NCBI RefSeq assembly: GCF_022678645.1
Contig: NZ_JALBWV010000073.1
Span: 1 to 40,777 of the forward strand
Direction of reading: 5' to 3'
DNA from: Saccharopolyspora soli
Lineage (GTDB): Bacteria; Actinomycetota; Actinomycetes; Mycobacteriales; Pseudonocardiaceae
Length of the DNA stretch: 40,777 nucleotides
The notes under the pieces were generated by a model. That model searched no databases. It was not told where the DNA came from and was given only the letters and a program-made list of their open reading frames with translations. Shown here piece after piece: positions 6,692 to 13,781 of this stretch (position 1 is the first letter of the stretch; each line of letters begins with the position of its first letter). A program made the position numbers and the translations under genes.

Positions 6692-9475
6692 TTGCAGGCG
6701 ACCTTCCAACCGGGCGATCCGCTGCCGTCCGCCGGCCATCTCGCACTTTGGGGCACCGACGATCCGGCCACGGCGGCGAACGACCTGGGGTTCCCACTCG
6801 GACAGCCGGGCCAGCTGCCGACCGTGCTCGCAACCGGCAACAGGGTCGGTGCGACCGACGTACCTGCCGTGCTGATCCCGATCGGTCACGCGCTGGCGCC
6901 GCTGGCGGCGCTGCCAACACCGGACCGCTGGCCGAACTACCGCCGCCCCGGCGACTCGCTGATCGCCTGGAGCGTCGCCGCCAAGCTGGCCTTGGAGCAC
7001 GTCTCGGCCGGGCACCTGGTCCCCGAGATGCGCACCGACGTCGCGTGCTGGCGGCTGGTGAACCTGCACGACGGGCGGCTCGGCGCGCTCGCCGAAGCCA
7101 TGCCTCCGGCCGCCCATGCGCTGCGCCGGGACGCCGGGCTCTGGACCGCAGCCGAGCTGCTGGCCGCGTTCGGCGACGCCGTCGCGGACGTGTGCGCGCG
7201 AGGCACCGCCATCGTCGGAGGCGATTCCTGGGGCGGGAAGTGGGTCGCGGCGCTGACCGGCCCGGAACCGTCCGTGCGGCTGGACGACCAGGTCAAGGCC
7301 GAACTCCAGGTCTGGGCCGCGCCGCTGCCCGCAGGTCCGGTCAGGCCGCTCGGCGGCCAACTTCGGCTGCGCCTGGAGGTCCCCGCCGAGGACGACACCC
7401 CGTGGGAGATCAGCTTCCACCTCCAGGCCGCAGGCGATCCGACGGTGTCGGTGCCCGCTGAACGCGCCTGGTCCGCGGGTACCGCGACCCTGCAACTGCC
7501 GGGCTGTTCCATTGGCGCGCCACAGGATTCGCTGGTGCGCGGCCTCGCCGAAGCCGCGCGGATCTTCCCGCCGCTGGACGCCGCGCTGTCCGAGCAACGC
7601 CCGACCGGGGTGCGGCTGGATGCCGCGCAGGCGGCGGAGTTCCTGTCCACCGGGGAACCGGAGCTGACCGCTGCGGGCATCACCGTCGACGTGCCGACCG
7701 ACCTCACCGGAGTGCGTCGCCTGCGGGCACGGCTGCGGTCGCTGGATGCGTCGCGGTTCTGCTGGGAGGCCGCGATCGGCGACCACGCGTTGAGCGCGGA
7801 AGAACTGGACGAGCTGATCGCCTCGGGACGTCCGCTGGTGCGCTGGCACGGCCAATGGGTGCGCGTCGATGCGCGCGAGGCGCGAGATGTCCGTGCCGTG
7901 CTTGGGAAAACGCAGACTTTGTCGCAGTCCGAGGCGCTGGCGGCGGTGCTGGAAGGGCGGCGGGCGACCGAGCTCGGCGAGGTTGACGTGTCCGCCGGTG
8001 GACGACTGCGGGCGCTGCTGGAGCGGCTCGGCGAGCCAGCGCGGGAACCTCAACTGGTCGGCATCGACGCAACCCTGCGCGGCTACCAGCAGCGCGGCGC
8101 CGCGTGGTTGCAGAGCATGGCCGACCTGGGATTCGGTGCCGTGCTCGCCGACGACATGGGGCTCGGCAAGACTTTGCAGACCATCACGCTGCTGGCGGCG
8201 CGCGGCGGAGACCGCCCGCAGTTGGTGGTGTGCCCGACCTCGGTGGTGGACAACTGGGAGCGCGAACTCAACCGGTTCGCGCCGAAGCTCCCGGTCGTCC
8301 GGCACCACGGCCCCCGGCGGCCCACCGGCCCGGACGCGTTCGCGCCGGGCTCGGTGGTGATCACCACCTATCCGCTGCTGCGCGCCGATGTCGCCTTGCT
8401 GTCCGAAGTGGACTGGGACGTCGTGGTGCTGGACGAGGCGCAGCAGATCAAGAACCAAGCCGGGCAGACCGCCCAGGCGGCCGGTCGGTTGCGCGCCCAG
8501 GCGCGGGTGGCGTTGACCGGCACCCCGGTGGAGAACCGGCTCGCCGAGCTCTGGTCGATCATGCACTTCGCGAATCCCGGTCTGCTGGGCCGGTTCCCCC
8601 GGTTCAAGGAGCGGTTCGCGGTTCCGATCGAACGGTGGCACGACACCGATGCAACCCGGCGGTTGCGTTCGGTCGTCGCGCCGTTCCTGTTGCGCCGCCT
8701 CAAAGCCCAGGTCGCCACCGACCTGCCCGCGAAGATCGAGTCCGTGGTGGCCTGCGCGCTGACCGACGAACAGGCGCAGCTGTACCGGAAAACGGTGCGC
8801 GACACCTTCGAGGACGGTCTGGGCACCGGCATCGGCCGCCGGGGACGCATCCTCAAGCTGCTGACCGCGCTCAAGCAGATCTGCAACCACCCTTCGCACT
8901 TCCTGGGCGAATCCGGGCCGCTTACCGGCCGTTCCGGGAAGCTCACCCGCGCCACCGAGATGCTCTCCGAGGTGGCGGCGGCCGACGACCGGGCGCTGGT
9001 GTTCACCCAATACCGGGTGATGGGCGAACTGCTCGCCGCGCACCTCGCCGCCGAGTTGGACCTGCCCGCGGTGCCGTTCCTGCACGGCGGGGTCAGTTCG
9101 CCGCGTCGGCAGGCGATGGTGGATGCCTTCCAGCACGACGACGCGGCACCGCCACTGCTGATCATCAGCCTCAAAGCTGGTGGCACGGGCCTGAACCTGA
9201 CCCGTGCCACGCACGTCGTGCACTACGACCGCTGGTGGAATCCGGCGGTGGAGGACCAGGCGACCGACCGGGCGCACCGGATCGGCCAGTCCCGCCGCGT
9301 GCACGTCCACAAGCTGGTCACGCACGGCACGCTCGAAGAACGGATCGCGGATCTGCTGGAGCGCAAACGCGCCCTCGCCGATTCGGTGATCGGCAGCGGC
9401 GAAACCTGGTTGGCGGAACTGACCGACGCCGCACTCCGCGAACTCGTCGAACTGTCCACGGAGGAGGGCGCATGA
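6692..9475 (+). CDS. SNF2-family DEAD/DEAH helicase
   Basis: A ~927-aa Swi2/Snf2 superfamily 2 ATPase, expected to translocate on double-stranded DNA. The N-terminal half is the SNF2-associated domain of bacterial members. The ATPase core shows motif I ADDMGLGKTLQT, motif Ia VVCPTSVVDNW, motif II LDEAQQIKN, motif III ALTGTPVENRL, then LKAGGTGLNLTRA and RAHRIGQSRRVHVHKLV for motifs V and VI. Homology begins at residue 1-2 if TTG 6692 is the start (QATFQPGDP). No strong ribosome site precedes it, whereas GGAGG lies before an in-frame ATC at 6647, so the start is uncertain. It is operonic with the SWIM protein downstream, a common bacterial pairing, with small repeat ORFs between. Confidence 0.92.
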   Translation: MQATFQPGDPLPSAGHLALWGTDDPATAANDLGFPLGQPGQLPTVLATGNRVGATDVPAVLIPIGHALAPLAALPTPDRWPNYRRPGDSLIAWSVAAKLALEHVSAGHLVPEMRTDVACWRLVNLHDGRLGALAEAMPPAAHALRRDAGLWTAAELLAAFGDAVADVCARGTAIVGGDSWGGKWVAALTGPEPSVRLDDQVKAELQVWAAPLPAGPVRPLGGQLRLRLEVPAEDDTPWEISFHLQAAGDPTVSVPAERAWSAGTATLQLPGCSIGAPQDSLVRGLAEAARIFPPLDAALSEQRPTGVRLDAAQAAEFLSTGEPELTAAGITVDVPTDLTGVRRLRARLRSLDASRFCWEAAIGDHALSAEELDELIASGRPLVRWHGQWVRVDAREARDVRAVLGKTQTLSQSEALAAVLEGRRATELGEVDVSAGGRLRALLERLGEPAREPQLVGIDATLRGYQQRGAAWLQSMADLGFGAVLADDMGLGKTLQTITLLAARGGDRPQLVVCPTSVVDNWERELNRFAPKLPVVRHHGPRRPTGPDAFAPGSVVITTYPLLRADVALLSEVDWDVVVLDEAQQIKNQAGQTAQAAGRLRAQARVALTGTPVENRLAELWSIMHFANPGLLGRFPRFKERFAVPIERWHDTDATRRLRSVVAPFLLRRLKAQVATDLPAKIESVVACALTDEQAQLYRKTVRDTFEDGLGTGIGRRGRILKLLTALKQICNHPSHFLGESGPLTGRSGKLTRATEMLSEVAAADDRALVFTQYRVMGELLAAHLAAELDLPAVPFLHGGVSSPRRQAMVDAFQHDDAAPPLLIISLKAGGTGLNLTRATHVVHYDRWWNPAVEDQATDRAHRIGQSRRVHVHKLVTHGTLEERIADLLERKRALADSVIGSGETWLAELTDAALRELVELSTEEGA

Positions 9476-9690
9476 CCAACGATCATTTCCCGATCATGCG
9501 CCCGACCGGGTGCGGGTGTCCCGCAAAACACCGAGGAGGACGCATGGGTAGCCCTGTGTCAACCCCAGTCCTCCTCAACCGCACCCCAGGGGACCGCGAC
9601 GCAAACCAGCCACAAGAAACCGCACAACGCGAGATCGAGCCGGACGCAACCACCACTGCAAATCGCGGAGAGGCGGACCAGTATGGGTAG
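9472..9690 (+). CDS. Small ORF A in the SNF2-SWIM gap (repeat copy 1)
   Basis: ATG 9472 overlaps the helicase stop (ATGA) and has a GGAGGAGG site; it gives a 72-aa product. An in-frame ATG at 9544 also has a strong GAGGAGG site and gives 48 aa starting MGSPVSTPVLLNRTPGDRDA. No known domain is visible; the peptide is hydrophilic. Two cysteines (GCGCPAK) lie only in the longer form. A hairpin TGCGGG-tgt-CCCGCA (9511-9525) lies between the two starts. The gene looks translationally coupled, but divergence between the repeat copies is not clearly protein-like, so expression is uncertain. Confidence 0.4.
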   Translation: MTNDHFPIMRPTGCGCPAKHRGGRMGSPVSTPVLLNRTPGDRDANQPQETAQREIEPDATTTANRGEADQYG

Positions 9691-9821
9691 CCCTGTGTCA
9701 ACCCCAGTCCTCCTCAACCGCACCCCAGGGGAACGTGACGCAAGCCAGCCACAAGAAACCACACAACGCGAGATTCGTGCTGGACGCACCACAACTGTGA
9801 ATCGCGGAGAGGCGGGACTGG
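9544..9821 (+). repeat. Tandem direct repeat, two 139-bp units
   Basis: Unit 1 runs 9544-9682 and unit 2 runs 9683-9821. Both begin ATGGGTAGCCCTGTGTCAAC. The first ~90 bp of each are nearly identical; the next ~30 bp are more diverged and include compensating one-base shifts; both end in AATCGCGGAGAGGCGG, which also supplies a ribosome binding site for the next start. The repeat fills the gap between the SNF2 and SWIM genes. Confidence 0.92.
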
Positions 9822-9838
9822 AGGCGGAACTGGCATGA
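9683..9838 (+). CDS. Small ORF B in the SNF2-SWIM gap (repeat copy 2)
   Basis: 51-aa ORF starting MGSPVSTPVLLNRTPGERDA, a near copy of the 48-aa form of small ORF A. Its ATG is 8 nt upstream of that ORF's stop codon and follows GGAGAGGCGG. Its own TGA overlaps the ATG of the SWIM protein (ATGA at 9835). The chain helicase - ORF A - ORF B - SWIM is therefore fully coupled. No domain is recognised. It may be a leader that carries translation across the repeat, or a non-functional by-product. Confidence 0.4.
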   Translation: MGSPVSTPVLLNRTPGERDASQPQETTQREIRAGRTTTVNRGEAGLEAELA

Positions 9839-10650
9839 GTGATCGGCAAGGCACCGGCGGCTTCGGCGCGACGTGGTGGGGTCGGCGCTGGCGCCGCGCG
9901 CTGGAATCGCTCGGCGCCACCTACCCCAATCCCCGCCTGCCACACGGACGTTCGCTGGCCCGCAAGGGCGCGGTGCAGGACCTCGTCGTCGAACCGGGAA
10001 AGGTCCGCGCGCAGGTGCAGGCCCGCAACCAGGTCCACGACGTCGTTCTGGCGCTGCCGGTGTTCACCGACGCTGATTGGAAAACCGCCGTGGCAGCCCT
10101 CGCCGGACAGCTCAGGCACGCCGCAGCGCTGTTGCGAGGTGAACTCCCGGAGGACGTCGACGACACGCTGCGCGGCGTTGACCTGTCGTTGTTCCCGCGA
10201 AGCGGCGAACTCGGTTCGACGTGCACCTGCACCAGCAAGATCGAACCCTGCGCGCACGCCACAGCAGTGCACTACGTGCTGGCTCCCCTGCTGGACACCG
10301 ATCCGTTCCTGCTCACCAGGTTGCGCGGCCGCGAACGCGATCCGCTGCTGGCCGAGTTGCGCGCCGCGCGCTCCGGTGGCGCGGTCGAATCGGAACCCGC
10401 ACCCCTGACGATCGATCAGCTCGACCCGGAGACCCTGTTCACCGCGCGCGGAGACCTCGCCGCCATCGCGGTCCATCCGCACCAGCCCGATGACCGGGTG
10501 CCCGAGGCGCTGCGGCTGCTCGGCGAGATCCGAGGCATCGACCGGGATGCCTGGCAGCACCTGGTTTCGGCCGGTCAGCGCGCCCGAGCCCGCGCCTGGG
10601 CGCTCGCCGAAGGTGACGTCAACGCTTCCGGTTCAGGAAATCCGCCATGA
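9835..10650 (+). CDS. SWIM zinc-finger protein
   Basis: 271-aa protein with a SWIM zinc finger: Cys130, Cys132, Cys138 and His140 form the CxC-x5-CxH signature (TCTCTSKIEPCAHATAV). SWIM domains bind DNA or proteins and in bacteria are often encoded beside SNF2 ATPases, as here, which suggests a two-component DNA remodelling or repair complex. The N-terminus GFGATWWGRRWRRALE is typical of the SNF2-associated family. The 3' end overlaps the convergent enoyl-CoA hydratase gene by 32 bp. Confidence 0.9.
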   Translation: MSDRQGTGGFGATWWGRRWRRALESLGATYPNPRLPHGRSLARKGAVQDLVVEPGKVRAQVQARNQVHDVVLALPVFTDADWKTAVAALAGQLRHAAALLRGELPEDVDDTLRGVDLSLFPRSGELGSTCTCTSKIEPCAHATAVHYVLAPLLDTDPFLLTRLRGRERDPLLAELRAARSGGAVESEPAPLTIDQLDPETLFTARGDLAAIAVHPHQPDDRVPEALRLLGEIRGIDRDAWQHLVSAGQRARARAWALAEGDVNASGSGNPP

Positions 10651-11431
10651 ACCGCTGCGGCTCACCGGTGTCGAACGCCGCGCCGAATTCCGCGACGCTG
10701 TCCGCGATCGCCTGATCGATCGGCAGATCTTCCCAGGAACGCAGGAGTTTCTTCTGCTGGCGCACGACAGCCGGGCCGTACTCGACGAACCGCCGCGCGG
10801 CGCGGGTAACCGCGTCGTCGAGGTCAGCGGGCTCGCAGACCTCGTGCACCAGTCCCCAGGACAGCGCGGTGGCCGCATCGATGTGCTCGCCGGTGAGCAT
10901 CAGCCAGCTGGCCCGGCCGGTGCCGATCAGCCTTGGCAGCAGGGCCGCGTGGATCACCGACGGGATGCCGACCGCGACCTCGGGCATCCCGAAACGCGCG
11001 TCGCTGCCGCAGATCCGCAGGTCGCAGGCGACCGCCACTTCGAGCCCACCGCCCAGGCACCAACCGGGAATGCGGGCGACCACCGGAGCCGGGAAGCTGC
11101 GCACCACCTCGCACATCCCCCGCAGCCCGTTGATGAACACCTCGGCACTGCGGCGGTCCAGCGCGGCCATCTCGTTGATGTCGGCGCCGCCGATGAAGGC
11201 GCGCTCACCGGTGCCGCGCAACACCAGCACCCGGACCTCCGGGCGGTCGGCGAGCTCGGCGACCGCTGCTGTCACCGCTTTGATGACAGCGGTGTTGACG
11301 ATGTTCAACGCCTTCGCGTTCTTGATCGTGACCGTGGCGACGCCGTCGGCGTCCAGTTCGCTGGTCGCATGTTCGCTGATCACGCCCACTGCCGCTCCCG
11401 TCCACCTGCCGCGAGTGCTGTTGCCGAGCAT
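10619..11431 (-). CDS. Enoyl-CoA hydratase/isomerase family protein
   Basis: 270-aa crotonase-fold protein that probably hydrates or isomerises an enoyl-CoA thioester. The oxyanion-hole segments are AFIGGADINEM and IPGWCLGGGLEVAVACDLR. Both catalytic-type glutamates are present, in GGGLEVA and MPEVAVGI, so a true hydratase is plausible. ATG 11431 lies 2 nt after the methyltransferase stop and lacks a clear ribosome site, suggesting coupling. A GTG about 50 bp inside (VISEHATSELDADG) is an alternative start closer to the family's usual N-terminus. The acyl substrate is unknown. Confidence 0.88.
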   Translation of the reverse strand: MLGNSTRGRWTGAAVGVISEHATSELDADGVATVTIKNAKALNIVNTAVIKAVTAAVAELADRPEVRVLVLRGTGERAFIGGADINEMAALDRRSAEVFINGLRGMCEVVRSFPAPVVARIPGWCLGGGLEVAVACDLRICGSDARFGMPEVAVGIPSVIHAALLPRLIGTGRASWLMLTGEHIDAATALSWGLVHEVCEPADLDDAVTRAARRFVEYGPAVVRQQKKLLRSWEDLPIDQAIADSVAEFGAAFDTGEPQRFMADFLNRKR

Positions 11432-11433
11432 TA

Positions 11434-12270
11434 CTACCGCTTGATAGCAACGCCGCCGTACATGTGGACGTGGGCGTCCGAGACCGCGGCTGCTGCCTCG
11501 TCCGGGTGCCAGTGGTTGATCAGGGTGACGCCCGGCTCCACGAGTTCGAGTCCGGTGAAGAAGCGCTCCACCTCGGGCTTGGAGCGGGCTTTCGTGGGGA
11601 TTCCCTTCGCGTTGTACGCCGCCACGCCCTTGGCGACTTCTTCGGGTGCGCTCTCGCCCGTCACCGTGGAAAGCGCCAGCGCACTGCCCTTCGGCAGCGG
11701 ATCGACCAGCCGCTGGACGACGCCGAGCGCCTCCTGCTCGTCGGGGATGAACTGCAGGATCGCGAGCAGGCTCAACACCACCGGTTGGTCCAGATCGACG
11801 GTGGCGACGAACTCCTCGGCCCGCAGGATCGCCTCGGGGTCGCGCAGATCGGCGTCCACGTAAGCGGTCCGGCCAGCGGGGTGGCTGGTGAGCAGGGCAC
11901 GCGCGTGCACCAGCACGATGGGGTCGTTGTCGACGTAGAGCACCCGCGATTCCGGCGCGACCTCCTGCGCCGCCTCGTGCAGGTTCGGCGAAGTCGGCAG
12001 GCCAGTACCGATGTCCAGGAACTGCCGGTACCCCTGCCTCACCAGACGACGCGTCACCCGTGCCATGAAGCTGCGGTTGGCCCGCATGGACTTCGGCAGG
12101 TTCTGCCAGTCCTGGGTGATCTCGCCAGCGGCTTCGCGGTCCACGGCGAAGTTGTCCCGACCGCCCAGCAGGTAGTCGTAGATCCGCGCCGAATGCGGCA
12201 CGTCCGTGTGCAGATCGACCTCCGGCTGGACGCGATCTGCCGAACCCTTCTTGACCCAGCCCATCCCCAC
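11434..12270 (-). CDS. SAM-dependent methyltransferase, DUF574 (Methyltransf_19) family
   Basis: 278-aa member of a family greatly expanded in actinomycetes. Signatures are HSARIYDYLLGGRDNFAVDR (residues ~27-46), DREAAGEI, FLDIGTGLPTSPNLHE (SAM-binding loop) and the late LSLLAILQFIPD. GTG 12270 has GGAGG 5 nt upstream; ATG 12264 is an alternative two codons on. These proteins are annotated as methyltransferases, but substrates are largely unknown. It is followed directly by the enoyl-CoA hydratase gene. The upstream palindrome at 12322-12337 may be its control site. Confidence 0.92.
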   Translation of the reverse strand: MGMGWVKKGSADRVQPEVDLHTDVPHSARIYDYLLGGRDNFAVDREAAGEITQDWQNLPKSMRANRSFMARVTRRLVRQGYRQFLDIGTGLPTSPNLHEAAQEVAPESRVLYVDNDPIVLVHARALLTSHPAGRTAYVDADLRDPEAILRAEEFVATVDLDQPVVLSLLAILQFIPDEQEALGVVQRLVDPLPKGSALALSTVTGESAPEEVAKGVAAYNAKGIPTKARSKPEVERFFTGLELVEPGVTLINHWHPDEAAAAVSDAHVHMYGGVAIKR

Positions 12271-12321
12271 GGGGTCCTCCAGCGATGATCTACCGGCGCT
12301 TCGCGACCACACCCTAACTCC

Positions 12322-12338
12322 TGCATGCAAGCATGCAT
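12322..12338. promoter_or_regulatory. Palindrome TGCATGC-AA-GCATGCA upstream of methyltransferase
   Basis: A perfect 7-bp inverted repeat with a 2-bp centre, 52 bp upstream of the methyltransferase start. Its 13-bp part TGCAAGCATGCAT (12326-12338) recurs exactly at 23033-23045, upstream of the MarR gene and in the same orientation relative to the downstream gene. It is a candidate regulator-binding site. Confidence 0.4.
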
Positions 12339-12393
12339 GCCAACCGGCTCCGGCCGACGCCTCACTGCGTCGCGGTGCTCGCGTGCCGCGTGG

Positions 12394-12834
12394 TCACCAC
12401 TTGTATTCGAGGAACTTCCCGTCCAGGGTGACCACCACTCGGTCGCCGTCGGGGTCCTCGCGGCGCTGGATGTCCACCTTGAAGTTGATCGCGCTCATGA
12501 TGCCGTCGCCGAATTCCTCGTGTATCGCTTCCTTGATCGCCCCGCCGTAGACCTGCAGGACCTCGTAGAACCGGTAGATGGTCGGATCCGTCGGCACGAC
12601 CTCGGCGGTGCCGCGATACGGCTGCCGCTGCAACGCCTCGACTGTCTCCTTGTCGAGGCTGAGCAGCTCCGCGACCTTCTCGGCATCCTCCCGGCTGACC
12701 GGGTGCTGGCCGAGCAGCGCGGAGATGGTCCACAACAGCGGCTTGTCGATCGCTTCGGAGATTTCCCGCCACGAGATTCCGAGCCGAGCCCGTTCGGCCG
12801 CGACGATCTCGCCTGCTTCCTGTTTGCCGATCAA
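12394..12834 (-). CDS. cynS: Cyanate hydratase (cyanase)
   Basis: CynS converts cyanate and bicarbonate to ammonia and two CO2 by way of carbamate. The C-terminal catalytic domain is near canonical: DPTIYRFYEVLQVYGGAIK and GDGIMSAINFKVDIQRRE, ending GKFLEYKW. The catalytic triad maps to Arg88, Glu91 and Ser114. The N-terminal domain is the usual helix-turn-helix-like fold. TTG 12834 with GGGAG 9 nt upstream gives 146 aa, close to the family norm of ~150; the frame stays open to 12891, but that would add an unusual extension. No cyanate permease or carbonic anhydrase gene is adjacent. Confidence 0.93.
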   Translation of the reverse strand: MIGKQEAGEIVAAERARLGISWREISEAIDKPLLWTISALLGQHPVSREDAEKVAELLSLDKETVEALQRQPYRGTAEVVPTDPTIYRFYEVLQVYGGAIKEAIHEEFGDGIMSAINFKVDIQRREDPDGDRVVVTLDGKFLEYKW

Positions 12835-12954
12835 GAGGTTCAACTCCCGTTCTGGTGCGCCGCACCAGGATTCGACGGTGCCCCACGGCAAGTGGCCAGC
12901 ACAGCGGACCCAATGCTGAACGCCGTTGTCAACGAACCTGATCGCAGAAGATGT

Positions 12955-13125
12955 TCACTCGCCGACGGTCCCGTCGATGAGCTGTCGAGCGACATCCAGC
13001 TGCCCGACGTGCCGAGCGTACTCCTGCAACAGGTGGAACAGGATCCGAACGAGCGACGGAGCCTGGCGCGGCAGTCTCGAATCGGCCACGACACCAGCCC
13101 GGTCGCCCAGCGCCGCCCCTGCCAT
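12955..13125 (-). pseudogene. C-terminal remnant of a DinB/DUF664-like protein
   Basis: This short minus-strand frame (56 codons from ATG 13125) ends in PSLVRILFHLLQEYARHVGQ followed by LDVARQLIDGTVGE. That is the usual last helix of DUF664/DinB-type (mycothiol-dependent-like) proteins, whose full length is about 160-180 aa. The residues before PSLV show no family similarity, so the body of the gene is gone. It lies between the cyanase and HxlR genes and is probably an eroded gene. Confidence 0.62.
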
Positions 13126-13209
13126 CGAACTCCGACCGAGCGCGCCTCACGCCGCCAGCCGCCCACGATGATTTCGGTGCCCGAGTCCTGCCCGCCTGGG
13201 GCGGAAGGA

Positions 13210-13614
13210 TCAGACCAACTCGCTGCGACGGTCGATGGCCTGGGAATCGTCCGCGCATTCGGTAGGTGGCGCGTTTCTGATGGCTTCCAGGCGTGTTTTG
13301 TGCTCGCAGCCCCAGGCGCCGAGCGGGCGGAGCGCTTCGATGAGCGAGAAGCCGAACTCGGTGAGCGAGTACTCCACCTTCGGCGGCACCGCGTGGTGGA
13401 CCTCGCGGTGCACCACCTCGTCGCGTTCCAGCTCGCGCAGGTGCTGGATCAGCATCTTCTCGCTGACGCCGTCCAGGGAACGCTTGAGTTCGCTGAATCG
13501 CTTCGCGCCGCTGCTCAGCGCCCAGAGGATGAGCACCTTCCACTTGCCGCCGACCACGTCGATGGCGGCGTCCAACCCGGACACGAACTCGGTCCGGCAC
13601 TTGCGCGCTGACAT
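13210..13614 (-). CDS. HxlR-family transcriptional regulator
   Basis: 134-aa winged-helix protein of the HxlR (MarR-like) family. Visible features: VVGGKWKVLILWALSSG, RFSELKRSLDGVSEKMLIQH (recognition helix region), LRELERDEVVHREVH and the wing PPKVEYSLTEFG. Cys5 lies near the N-terminus, as in thiol- or quinone-sensing members such as YodB, so redox or electrophile sensing is possible. ATG 13614 has a GGAGG site 9 nt upstream. It is divergent from an MFS exporter and SDR operon, which it probably represses through palindromes at 13634-13660. Confidence 0.9.
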   Translation of the reverse strand: MSARKCRTEFVSGLDAAIDVVGGKWKVLILWALSSGAKRFSELKRSLDGVSEKMLIQHLRELERDEVVHREVHHAVPPKVEYSLTEFGFSLIEALRPLGAWGCEHKTRLEAIRNAPPTECADDSQAIDRRSELV

Positions 13615-13633
13615 CGGGACGCACCTCCAGGTA

Positions 13634-13660
13634 AGTACTGCACTTTCAAGTAGGTACTTG
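13634..13660. promoter_or_regulatory. Candidate HxlR operator cluster
   Basis: The divergent promoter region holds AGTACT (13634-13639) and a perfect inverted repeat CAAGTA-GG-TACTTG (13647-13660). AAGTAC at 13633 and GTACTT at 13654 also form a wider inverted pair. Known HxlR-type sites such as that of YodB are TACT/AGTA palindromes, which fits. The cluster starts about 20 bp upstream of the HxlR start codon, so it would control both directions. Confidence 0.55.
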
Positions 13661-13781
13661 TACCTCGGTAACCGTACAACGATGATCGGCCCGGACGGAT
13701 TCCGCTGGCCGGTCGACCCAGCGCCGTCGGACCACGGGGAGCGCGCCCCCTTTCCGCAGTGCTCGAAGGAAAGAGTTCGCC

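Noticed and set aside
6515..9325. Long open frame antisense to the SNF2 helicase
   Set aside because: Composition is typical of antisense high-GC frames, and the helicase motifs on the plus strand are unambiguous.
9559..10560. Minus-strand open frame that spans the 139-bp repeats and the SWIM gene
   Set aside because: It repeats the motif SRSPGVRLRRTGVDTGLP only because the DNA is duplicated; the rest is antisense to a clear SWIM zinc-finger protein, and it has no ribosome site or domain.
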